Source of the DNA: Mucilaginibacter sp. OK268
GTDB lineage: Bacteria; Bacteroidota; Bacteroidia; Sphingobacteriales; Sphingobacteriaceae
NCBI RefSeq assembly: GCF_900103125.1
Contig: NZ_FNJV01000002.1
Span: 558,001-622,000 of the forward strand
Length of the DNA stretch: 64,000 bases
Reading direction: 5' to 3'
Positions 46,759-54,724 of this stretch are shown piece by piece. A program made the translations under genes and the position numbers. Position 1 is the first letter of the stretch, and the number at the start of each line of letters is the position of its first letter. Under the pieces are notes generated by a model that saw only the letters and a list, made by a program, of their open reading frames with translations, did no database searches and was not told where the DNA came from.

Positions 46759-48915
46759 TTATTTAACCCGGATTTTTACTGTTTTTGAAATATTGCGTGA
46801 TGAATTACCTAACTGAAGAATGTATTCACCGGCTTCGGTATTCCATGATTTTTTTCCTTCATCATAAAATGCCAGATCACTAACCTTTACATCCAGTTCT
46901 ACTATTTTTGTTTCATCGGGATTTAAAAATATCTTTTTGAATCCTTTAAGCTCTTTTTCAGGCCGCAAAACAGAACAAACCGGATCACTTACATACAATT
47001 GCACAACCTCGGCACCGTAACGGCTGCCTGTATTTTTGATGGTGAATTTCGCTCGGATGGTTTCATTTTTCCCATAAGTTGTTTTATCAGCGGAAAAATG
47101 ATTGACAGAAAAATCAGTATAGGAGAGCCCGTAACCAAAAGGAAATTCCGGTTGAATCTTCTTGGTATCGTACCAGCGGTATCCAACCAGTATGCCCTCT
47201 TTATATTCGGCCGTAGCGCCTTTACCCGGATAAGTATTTAAAGCGAAAGCGGGAGAATCTTTTAACGATACTGGAAAAGTAAATGGCAATTTGCCTGATG
47301 GGTTTACAACACCTTTTAATACGTCGGCCAGTGCATTACCGGCTTCTGAACCGTTAAACCACGACCAAACAACCGCATGGTTGTTTTTTTTGATGTCATT
47401 CAGATCATACGGTGCGCCGGCCATTATCACAATAATGGTATTCGGGTTAACTGCACTAACCGCGTTAACTAATGCCTGCTCCCCAAAAGGCAGTTCCAGG
47501 CTTTTACGGTCATGACCTTCACTTTCATATTCACGATTGGAACCGATACATAAAATGGCAACATCGCTGGTTTTTGCACGCGCCACCGCCTCGTCAATCA
47601 GTTTTTGATCAGGTTGGTCATAACCACGATTTTGTTCGTCACTATTACTTGCCAGGTAGTTTGCTTTATAGCCCTGGGCAAAGCTAATACTGGCTATTTT
47701 GCCGAACCTTGATTTTATGCCCGCCAACGCGGTAACCTCATATTTAGCTTTTACACCGGCGCCATACCCGCCCAAAGCAAATGTGCGGACGGCATTATCG
47801 CCGATGACGGCGATGCTTTTAATGTTACCCGCTTTTAAAGGCAACAAATGGTTGTCGTTTTTAAGCAAAACAATGGATTCTGAGGCGATATCATAGGCGG
47901 CTTTGGCATGCGCCGCCGTAGCAATTGATCCTTTGGGATGATTGGTACTCATGGAGGTGTGGTAGATTACCCACAAAATCCTGCGTACCTTATCGTCAAT
48001 TGTTTTTACCGGAACCCGGCCTTCTTTAACAGCTTTTAGTAAGGGTTGGGCAAAATACCATTGATCATACGGTCCGCTTGATCCCATTTCAATGTCCAGC
48101 CCGTTGTTGGCCGCTGCAACGGTATGGTGTACACCGCCCCAGTCTGAAATGACAGCCCCTTTAAAGCCCCATTCGTTTTTCAGCACTTTATTCAATAAAT
48201 AGTCATTCTCGGAACACCAATAACCATTCAGCTTATTGTAGGCCGACATAATGGTGTAAGCATTACCCTGCTGTACGGCTGCTTTAAATGCCGGAAAATA
48301 AATTTCGCGCAAAGCTCTTTCATCAACTATCGTATTTACGCTATCGCGGTTAAGTTCCTGGTTATTGGCGGCAAAATGTTTTATACAGGCTGCTACATGC
48401 TGGCTTTGAATTCCTTTTACAGATTGAACGGCCAATTGGCTGTTTAAATAGGGATCTTCCGAATAATATTCATAGGTACGGCCGCAAAGGGGCATCCTGC
48501 AAATATTGAATGCCGGTGCAAGCATCACATTCTTTTTACGGGCATTGGCTTCCTCCCCTATAACTACGCCATACCGGTTGGCCATTACGGGATTCCAGGT
48601 GGCCGCTATTGCCGAACCATTTGGTAAAAATGTAGCAGAATCGGTTGTCCAGTTAGCCGACGCCCAATCAAAACGCTTTATCTCTTCGCGTACGCCCAAG
48701 GGGCCATCATCGCACGTAAGCTCCGGGATACCCAAACGACTTACACCTGCGGAAGAAAATAGCGCGTTTCCATGAAGCATTTCTATTTTTTCTTCCAGTG
48801 TCATTTTGCTGACGATGCCATTGATCTTCGCTTTAAGCGCAACCTCACTTTTATTTTGTGCCGAAACTCCGCCGGCCACGCAAAATGCCATAAAACAGGC
48901 AATGGTATATTTCAT
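46759..48915 (-). CDS. GH3 beta-glycosidase
   Basis: The 718-residue protein has a signal peptide ending GVSAQ and the full GH3 layout. The N-terminal barrel shows MTLEEKIEMLHG, ELTCDDGPLGVREE, CIKHFAANNQELNRD and AVISDWGGVHHTV with predicted nucleophile D258. The alpha/beta sandwich domain follows (SIVLLKNDNHLLPLKAG, CIGSNREYESEGHDR), then the fibronectin-III-like C-terminal domain (GAEVVQLYVSDP, LKGFKKIFLNPDETK). The length is normal. GH3 enzymes here could be beta-glucosidases or beta-xylosidases that finish oligosaccharides from the GH5. Unlike the GH3 remnant at 28.8 kb, this copy is intact. Confidence 0.93.
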   Translation of the reverse strand: MKYTIACFMAFCVAGGVSAQNKSEVALKAKINGIVSKMTLEEKIEMLHGNALFSSAGVSRLGIPELTCDDGPLGVREEIKRFDWASANWTTDSATFLPNGSAIAATWNPVMANRYGVVIGEEANARKKNVMLAPAFNICRMPLCGRTYEYYSEDPYLNSQLAVQSVKGIQSQHVAACIKHFAANNQELNRDSVNTIVDERALREIYFPAFKAAVQQGNAYTIMSAYNKLNGYWCSENDYLLNKVLKNEWGFKGAVISDWGGVHHTVAAANNGLDIEMGSSGPYDQWYFAQPLLKAVKEGRVPVKTIDDKVRRILWVIYHTSMSTNHPKGSIATAAHAKAAYDIASESIVLLKNDNHLLPLKAGNIKSIAVIGDNAVRTFALGGYGAGVKAKYEVTALAGIKSRFGKIASISFAQGYKANYLASNSDEQNRGYDQPDQKLIDEAVARAKTSDVAILCIGSNREYESEGHDRKSLELPFGEQALVNAVSAVNPNTIIVIMAGAPYDLNDIKKNNHAVVWSWFNGSEAGNALADVLKGVVNPSGKLPFTFPVSLKDSPAFALNTYPGKGATAEYKEGILVGYRWYDTKKIQPEFPFGYGLSYTDFSVNHFSADKTTYGKNETIRAKFTIKNTGSRYGAEVVQLYVSDPVCSVLRPEKELKGFKKIFLNPDETKIVELDVKVSDLAFYDEGKKSWNTEAGEYILQLGNSSRNISKTVKIRVK

Positions 48916-49079
48916 ATAAATATTATTTCTTTTCTTTTTATCGATGCTTTTTATTTGCGGCTGTAATTTTCAACAGGCCCTGCTTTAAGGCGAGCCATTT
49001 TCTTGTTTTAATTTTTCAACTTGTTCCCTGTTTAACTGAGCGAGCCTGCCTATATTCCACATAGCATGTAGTTGAAATC

Positions 49080-49310
49080 TTATTTTGAAAGGTAACGCAT
49101 CCCATAATGTTCTAAACATTTTTGAGTGAACTTCTTAATAAGAACCAGGCCCTCGTTACACATTTTTTTAGATTCCTGCGTTACGATAGGGTTACTGAAG
49201 ATGGTAATGTGCTCCTTAAGCAACACCCCAATCGTATCAAAATTCTCTATCAAAGCTTTAATTTCACTTTCATCTAATTCCGGCGCTTTTGAAATAATTT
49301 GATTTCCCAT
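49080..49310 (-). CDS. Small hypothetical helical protein
   Basis: The 76-residue frame starts MGNQIISKAPELDESEIKAL and is likely all helical, with amphipathic periodicity and two cysteines. There is no signal peptide. I do not recognise a family. It lies between a predicted terminator (49412-49449) and the GH3 gene on the same strand, so it would be first in that transcription unit. The composition looks protein-like, but a chance ORF cannot be excluded. Confidence 0.45.
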   Translation of the reverse strand: MGNQIISKAPELDESEIKALIENFDTIGVLLKEHITIFSNPIVTQESKKMCNEGLVLIKKFTQKCLEHYGMRYLSK

Positions 49311-49411
49311 ATCGTCTTTTTTAGCCAGGTATCATTTGCCGCGGCAACCGTCATGTGTTCAAATAGATCACTGTTGATTTCCGTCATGTTGAAAACAGAA
49401 TTGTCAGAGTT

Positions 49412-49449
49412 AAAAAATGCCGGGACCTCTCGGTAAGGGCCCCAGGCAT
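49412..49449 (-). terminator. Rho-independent terminator on the minus strand
   Basis: On the plus strand, A6 is followed by ATGCCGGG and, after a loop, CCCAGGCAT. On the minus strand this is a GC-rich hairpin (5 plus 3 bp with one bulge) followed by TTTTTT. It would end transcription coming from the GH5/GH43 genes and separate them from the GH3 unit. Confidence 0.65.
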
Positions 49450-49499
49450 CTACTTATAAACAACTAAACTCTCTCTTATTTAATTTTTTAAAGTTTAGC

Positions 49500-49665
49500 T
49501 CATCAGAAAAAGGTACTGTCTAATATGTTCACAGTACCGCTATTCCAGAAAAAGCTTTAATCCAACATTACTGTTTATATCCTGCTTTAAGGGCATCCAT
49601 CATACGCTGATCAAGCACCTTACCTGGCTCCCCCAAGAAAGGATTAACGGTTTCACCGAATCGGC
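49500..49665 (-). pseudogene. C-terminal tail of a GH5-like gene plus its 3' hairpin
   Basis: On the minus strand the frame ends VLDQRMMDALKAGYKQ with a stop at 49568-49570. The intact GH5 ends VVKDQRMFNALVAGYKK. Similarity continues past the stop (TGTTGGATTAAA) into a hairpin with arms GGTACTGT and ACAGTACC (49512-49519 and 49531-49538), equivalent to that after the intact GH5. No catalytic region is present. The 14-bp direct repeat CATCTACTTATAAA flanks the remnant at 49447-49460 and 49689-49702. Confidence 0.7.
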
Positions 49666-49728
49666 AGTAACAGCCCGTTTGGATCGAACATCTACTTATA
49701 AATAGCATCAATAAACCAGCAACCGGAC

Positions 49729-51516
49729 TTAATAAAATTTCCATTCATCAAACAAAAAACCCTCTCCATAAAATACAAAATAGATATTCCCCACTCCTTT
49801 AGGTATGTTCAGTTCTATTTTCTTTGAGAGCGTAGTCCAGTCCTTCACATCACACATAAGGGAAACAAGAGCAGGGCCTTTAAGATTATTTACATAAACA
49901 TCAATAGTACCTGTTCCTTTCACCCGAGCTTCGAATTTGGCAGGAATCTGTTTGTTAAAATCGGCTCCCCGAACCATGAGACATTGTTTATCAATTTGTC
50001 CTTTGGCAACCATATTACCCACAACACTAGTAGTATCGAACTGGACGTGCCCCGAAGTGCCTGCAGTGGTTTCTGCTTGCTGCAGAACGAATGGATTTAA
50101 TAGGTTAGTTTGTGACGCACCTTTAAAAGTTGCGTTGACCATGGGGATATTCACACCATTGCCTTCTTCCACCGGTGCTTCTTCGATACCCACATTACGA
50201 AAACCACCCGTAGTGTTAAAATAATCCTGTAAATACATGGCATGGTAAGCAAAATAATATTTCTGGTTAAACTTGAATAAGTGAGAGTGATTGTTTGTCA
50301 AAGGCCCCACGTTATCACCCACGTTTTCGCCAGGATTCTTAAAGTAATTATCGCGATATTGCCAACTATTTGGATCTAAGGGTGTTTTACTCGTCACATA
50401 AGATATGTTGCATGCGGTTGGTTTAGCAATATTGCTATAAGGCCATACAGTGCGTGCATCCCAATTTGTACAATAGCTATAAACCCAGGTTCCATTGATA
50501 AAGTTAAGGTCGCTGGCCTCATTAAAATAAGGAGCGGGTATCTTAGAAATATTGCCTGCCAAACTGATCATATCTGCTCCTAATTTGACGATTCTGGCAT
50601 TATCCGGCATATATGTTGTTTTAGGCGTTCCGGCTCCAAAAACCAGCCAGCCTGTACCTTGACCGTCAATCACAACTCCTGGATCGAATGGAACATCGAC
50701 ATCCACACCGGGGACAGAGTGGTCGACTATGTTCTTTCCTAATGGGTCTTTCCAAGGGCCAACGGGAGAGGTGGAAGTAAGCACGGCTGAGCCAGCACCG
50801 CTATTGGAGTAATACAAATAGAAGTGCGTCTTACCATCTACTTCCAGTCTGGATGTAATGGAAGGCGCCCAGGACGTAAAAGTCCATGGCGCCAGCTTTG
50901 CAGTATTTATGACGCCATGATAAGTCCAGTTAACCATATCAGCGGAAGACATCATGACCAGTGAACGGATATACGCGTAAGTATTTTTCCCATCCTTTCC
51001 TACCTTCTCAAACTGTTGATTATCATTTGTGGCATACACATAAACTCTTCCATTGTATACTATAGCTGTTGGGTCGGCGGTAAACATAAAATCTAATAAA
51101 GGATTCCCATTATTGGTGAGAAGTTTCGGCGAAACTTTTGCGAATTTTGCTTCCAGATCTTGATTATCTGGCTGTGAAACTTGAATTTGCCTGGTATCAC
51201 CATTCGAAGCTGTGATAGTCACTATCGCCTCGCGGCCAGCCCCCGTGTTGTTAGCGTTCGCAATTAATTTAAGCGTAACATTTCCCGGGCCTCCCGATGA
51301 CTGACTTATGGTGAACCATGGAGATGAGACGTTGGCTGTCGCTGTCCAATTACCATTTGTAGTGATAGAAACATCAGAATTACTTCCTTCCGACTCAAAA
51401 ACAATTTGCACAGAAGAAACAGTGAATTGAGGCTCAATCCCTTTCTTCTTACAGGAAAAAGAAAGCAATGGGGCCAACAATAGTAAGCCTAAAAATATAC
51501 CGTGACCCTTTTTCAT
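49729..51516 (-). CDS. BACON-domain GH43-like lipoprotein with C-terminal CBM-like module
   Basis: The 595-residue protein has a lipoprotein signal ending LLSFSC (Cys22). A BACON domain covers about residues 35-120 (VSITTNGNWTATANVSSPWFTISQSSGGPG, split by short loops). A GH43-like propeller follows, with the base Asp in FTADPTAIVYNGRVYVYATND, a middle Asp region FDPGVVIDGQGTGWLVFG, and NEASDLNFINGTWVYSY around the expected acid Glu. A CBM6-like sandwich closes the protein from about residue 475 (QQAETTAGTSGHVQF). It is probably anchored to the outer membrane. It lies 134 bp after the GH5 gene, which also has a BACON domain. Confidence 0.88.
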   Translation of the reverse strand: MKKGHGIFLGLLLLAPLLSFSCKKKGIEPQFTVSSVQIVFESEGSNSDVSITTNGNWTATANVSSPWFTISQSSGGPGNVTLKLIANANNTGAGREAIVTITASNGDTRQIQVSQPDNQDLEAKFAKVSPKLLTNNGNPLLDFMFTADPTAIVYNGRVYVYATNDNQQFEKVGKDGKNTYAYIRSLVMMSSADMVNWTYHGVINTAKLAPWTFTSWAPSITSRLEVDGKTHFYLYYSNSGAGSAVLTSTSPVGPWKDPLGKNIVDHSVPGVDVDVPFDPGVVIDGQGTGWLVFGAGTPKTTYMPDNARIVKLGADMISLAGNISKIPAPYFNEASDLNFINGTWVYSYCTNWDARTVWPYSNIAKPTACNISYVTSKTPLDPNSWQYRDNYFKNPGENVGDNVGPLTNNHSHLFKFNQKYYFAYHAMYLQDYFNTTGGFRNVGIEEAPVEEGNGVNIPMVNATFKGASQTNLLNPFVLQQAETTAGTSGHVQFDTTSVVGNMVAKGQIDKQCLMVRGADFNKQIPAKFEARVKGTGTIDVYVNNLKGPALVSLMCDVKDWTTLSKKIELNIPKGVGNIYFVFYGEGFLFDEWKFY

Positions 51517-51592
51517 ATTATTACATTGTTCATTTTTGTTATTTTAATTTATCTTTTCACAATCAATACCAATCACATACGTCAAGCAGAAA

Positions 51593-51623
51593 GCGGTACT
51601 GTCTAACCCGTTCACAGTACCGC
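51593..51623 (-). terminator. Hairpin after the GH5 gene
   Basis: Perfect 10-bp arms GCGGTACTGT and ACAGTACCGC lie 27 bp after the GH5 stop. The U tract is weak (TTTC), so it may be a partial terminator or an mRNA-stabilising structure. A degenerate copy lies in the GH5 tail remnant at 49512-49538. Confidence 0.5.
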
Positions 51624-51650
51624 AGTTCCAGTAATGCTTTTAATCCAACA

Positions 51651-53120
51651 TTACTTTTTATATCCAGCTACGAGGGCATTAAACATACGCTGGTCCTTTA
51701 CCACATTATTAGCCCTGTCTAACATTTGCCCTACCTCCCAAAAAAATGGCAGCATACCATTCGTTTTAGCCGTTTTGGTCACATATTTTGTCCAGTAATC
51801 CACAGACCTGTTGTGCATCAACGTATCCTTAGGCATAGGCTTGTTGGGGTCAGTTCTCCTCGCGGTTGAATATTCACCCAGCACCACAGGGATACCTTTA
51901 TCAACAAAATCCTGTTTCATCAATTGGTCTCGAGCAGCGATCACGTCCTCCTCTTCACCGGTGGCGTTGCGGTCTGGCTCAATAGTTGAATGATTCCCAG
52001 CCCCCCAGTAGTAAACCATCTTGCCCCAGCTTGCATCTGCATCCATTAGAGTAAATTGAAAAGGCGTATAGTCGTGCACCTCGAGCATCAACTTGTTAGG
52101 TACCGGGTCGTGAGGCATAGTAGTCATCAAAGCATGGGTGTCAGTAATATCAGTGTGAGGCCCCTGAACAACCAGCACCCGATAGGCGTTCCTGCCTCCG
52201 GTAGAGCGAACTGCTTTGATGAATGTTTCGTGATAACCATTGAGTATGGTCATCTGCTCGGCATTATCAGCCTTGGCTTCATTCGTGCCGGCAAATATAA
52301 GGTGCTCGTCAAAATCACGCAAGGTTGTAGCAATCTGCTCCCAAATCGCCTTTTGCATTGCATTAACGGAATCTTTCTTTATGGCATTGACATTATCTTC
52401 CAGCCAGCCAAGATCCGCGTGAGCATTTACTATCACATACACACCATTATTCACACAATATCCAACCACTTCTTTCACCCTCGCAAGCCATGCAGGGTCA
52501 ATTCTTGCCGTTTTCCGATCGCTTAAATGGGTCCAAACCCAGTTCATGGGAATCCGTACAGCACTGAAACCTATTTGTTTTACAAATTTCACCTGCGCAT
52601 CGGTAATTTTACCAGACACCCAATCACCGTCGTTCGGGGAGTCCATGGTATTGCCAAAATTCATTCCCATTCCAGTACTCATTTTTGCAGCCAGTTGCAC
52701 GGCAGTACTGGTCACTCCAGTCATATCTGGCGCTATCGGGATTGTATTATAACTTGGGTATATGGTGGGGGCCTGAGAAACTATCACCCTCCTTGCCTGG
52801 CCATTGGAAGAACTTATGAATAAAATACCAGAGCGGGATGCCGTTGTAGCATTTTGTGATAATGTTGTCAAATGAATAACAGTGCTGCCGCTTTTGCCTG
52901 ATGTTGTACTTAATTGCAACCAAGAAAAAGCAGGGTTGTCGACGCTCCAATCGGCATTAACTGCAACGGTTATGTCCTGGCTTCCACCATCCCCTGTAAA
53001 ATTTATGGTGGGTGCACTAACTGTTAGTTGCGGGTCCGGAGTTTTCGCCTTTTTGCATGCTAAAAGGGCAATAATCGTAGTAAGAAATACTAAGGATTTA
53101 AAAAATTTGTTTTTTTTCAT
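51651..53120 (-). CDS. BACON-domain GH5 endoglycanase lipoprotein
   Basis: The 489-residue protein has a lipoprotein signal ending IALLAC. A BACON domain follows (about residues 30-118, TVAVNADWSVDNPAFSWL). The GH5 barrel begins GMNFGNTMDSPNDGDWV. The predicted acid/base is E281 in FAGTNEAKAD and the nucleophile is E416 in VVLGEYSTAR. Most GH5 enzymes have NEP where this has NEA, and NAHADLGW replaces the common HH pair. BACON plus GH5 on a surface lipoprotein is the plan of the xyloglucan endoglucanase of Bacteroides ovatus, but the absence of GH31 in the window argues against a complete xyloglucan system. It probably makes the first cut in the polymer at the surface. Confidence 0.9.
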   Translation of the reverse strand: MKKNKFFKSLVFLTTIIALLACKKAKTPDPQLTVSAPTINFTGDGGSQDITVAVNADWSVDNPAFSWLQLSTTSGKSGSTVIHLTTLSQNATTASRSGILFISSSNGQARRVIVSQAPTIYPSYNTIPIAPDMTGVTSTAVQLAAKMSTGMGMNFGNTMDSPNDGDWVSGKITDAQVKFVKQIGFSAVRIPMNWVWTHLSDRKTARIDPAWLARVKEVVGYCVNNGVYVIVNAHADLGWLEDNVNAIKKDSVNAMQKAIWEQIATTLRDFDEHLIFAGTNEAKADNAEQMTILNGYHETFIKAVRSTGGRNAYRVLVVQGPHTDITDTHALMTTMPHDPVPNKLMLEVHDYTPFQFTLMDADASWGKMVYYWGAGNHSTIEPDRNATGEEEDVIAARDQLMKQDFVDKGIPVVLGEYSTARRTDPNKPMPKDTLMHNRSVDYWTKYVTKTAKTNGMLPFFWEVGQMLDRANNVVKDQRMFNALVAGYKK

Positions 53121-53147
53121 TTTTGTCTTAATCTTTTTAATCAGTTG

Positions 53148-53181
53148 AAAAGCCCCACGCCGATATGCTGCCGTGGGGCTT
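53148..53181 (-). terminator. Terminator or attenuator after the glycan-binding protein gene
   Basis: Perfect 11-bp arms AAAGCCCCACG (53148-53158) and CGTGGGGCTTT (53171-53181) flank a 12-nt loop, 4 bp after the stop of the surface glycan-binding protein gene. A partial stop here would give more transcript of the SusCD-binding-protein genes than of the enzyme genes downstream. Confidence 0.65.
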
Positions 53182-53185
53182 TAGC

Positions 53186-54700
53186 TTATTTAATTTTTAC
53201 AACTCTCAAGTTATCAACAGCGCCATAAAAGCCGGTTGCTGTATTGAAACCGCCATAGTTATGTAACCATATAAAGCATGTACCATTTCCTGAACTATCC
53301 AGTATATCTGAAAATTGTGTCATTGCAACACCTTTGCCATCGCCCAGATCAAGATCTGTTTTACGGAACTCCGTAAAAGGAACCGTCAGCGTCATCCAAC
53401 CTTTTGTAGTGTAGGCTACCGTAGTAGTAGTCCCGGATCTTTGCCATGGTTCCCAACGATAAATAAATGTATTTTTGCCGTTAACTTTAATATTAAGTGC
53501 ACCTCCATTCCATGCTTTCGGAATACTTATTTCAAATTTTAATGCATAATTCTGAATAGAATCGCCCAAATTAGCTTGCGGTATCCATTGCTCCTTATCA
53601 AAGGCAAGTTGATAATCAGGCGGCCAACCATCACCATAGCCTTCTCCAGGCTGCAAAATATTGGTTTTTAGCACAGCAAAGTTTGAAGTATTTCCGGGAA
53701 AATCAGGATTGTATGGCAGCCACGATTGAGCATTAGCAGGGTTGCCAGTACTTTGGGTTCCCCCATCCCAGCCTATCATACCCCACTTATCATTTTCCAT
53801 ATTGGCAATTATACCATGCACAAGATCGTGCACATTGTACACGGTAGTACCTGTGCCAAACTCTGTAGTAACAGATACCGGCCCACTTTGCGTTAGCGTT
53901 GGTAAAACGAAGCCAACATAACTCCCATTTTTTGATGAACTATAAGAAGTAACCGGCGTACCGGCAAAAGTTAGCTTTTGAACACCTTTAAGATAGCTAC
54001 CATAAATATAAACCGAATCACCCGGGTTGGCATTTTCATTGGAAATACCTGCTATGACCGGGGTCGCAATTAGTTTAAAATTCACCGCACCGATTTTGGT
54101 GGTTACCAATACCCGATCATTGGTCGTTGCAGCCGGCATCAAAAATCCAATAAAAGTCCCGTTAGTGTCTGTTTTAAACGACGGGATTGCTGTACCCCTA
54201 TATGAAAAGTTTCGAACGAAAAACAGATTTGCGCCATAAACATAAACAGAATCACCCGGGTTGGCATATATATTGGAAATTGTCCAAACAGCAGGTGCCG
54301 CCGGGCCTAATTTAAAAGAAAACGTTGTTGAGCCGGCTGTTGTTTTATAGTCTACAGTATATAGCTTAGCAGTATCAATTTTTGCATACTGTATGTTAGG
54401 TATTTGCACAACAGCACTGCCGGGGGCAAATAAAGCACCATTAAAAGAGGCGGAAACTCCATCAAAATAAATTTGTGTTGCATTTTGCAAATTTTGCCCG
54501 GTTATTACTATCCATTGGCCCATTGCCACGGCGCTGTGTAAAACCGTGTCATTTGGTGAGGCTACATAACTTTTAATAGACGTAATAACCGGAGGAGCAC
54601 TGCTGCCGACATCTGCATTCTTTTTACAAGCTGGCAGTAAGGCCACTATCATCAAAAGAAGTGACAAAAAATACAAGCTTAAGTATGATTTCTTTTTCAT
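53186..54700 (-). CDS. Surface glycan-binding lipoprotein with IPT/TIG domains
   Basis: The 504-residue protein has a lipoprotein signal ending ALLPAC (Cys25). Three tandem IPT/TIG immunoglobulin-like domains follow, with repeated blocks such as NANPGDSVYIYGSYLKGV and YANPGDSVYVYGANLF. The C-terminal part from about residue 290 (ANMENDKWGMIGWDGG, WNGGALNIKVNGKNTFIYRW) resembles the binding domain of the SGBP-B type found in xyloglucan and related loci. It has no catalytic residues. It is the third gene after SusC and SusD, the usual place for such a protein, and would hold the polysaccharide at the surface. Confidence 0.88.
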   Translation of the reverse strand: MKKKSYLSLYFLSLLLMIVALLPACKKNADVGSSAPPVITSIKSYVASPNDTVLHSAVAMGQWIVITGQNLQNATQIYFDGVSASFNGALFAPGSAVVQIPNIQYAKIDTAKLYTVDYKTTAGSTTFSFKLGPAAPAVWTISNIYANPGDSVYVYGANLFFVRNFSYRGTAIPSFKTDTNGTFIGFLMPAATTNDRVLVTTKIGAVNFKLIATPVIAGISNENANPGDSVYIYGSYLKGVQKLTFAGTPVTSYSSSKNGSYVGFVLPTLTQSGPVSVTTEFGTGTTVYNVHDLVHGIIANMENDKWGMIGWDGGTQSTGNPANAQSWLPYNPDFPGNTSNFAVLKTNILQPGEGYGDGWPPDYQLAFDKEQWIPQANLGDSIQNYALKFEISIPKAWNGGALNIKVNGKNTFIYRWEPWQRSGTTTTVAYTTKGWMTLTVPFTEFRKTDLDLGDGKGVAMTQFSDILDSSGNGTCFIWLHNYGGFNTATGFYGAVDNLRVVKIK

Positions 54701-54724
54701 AACAATATATTTTTAATATTTTAA

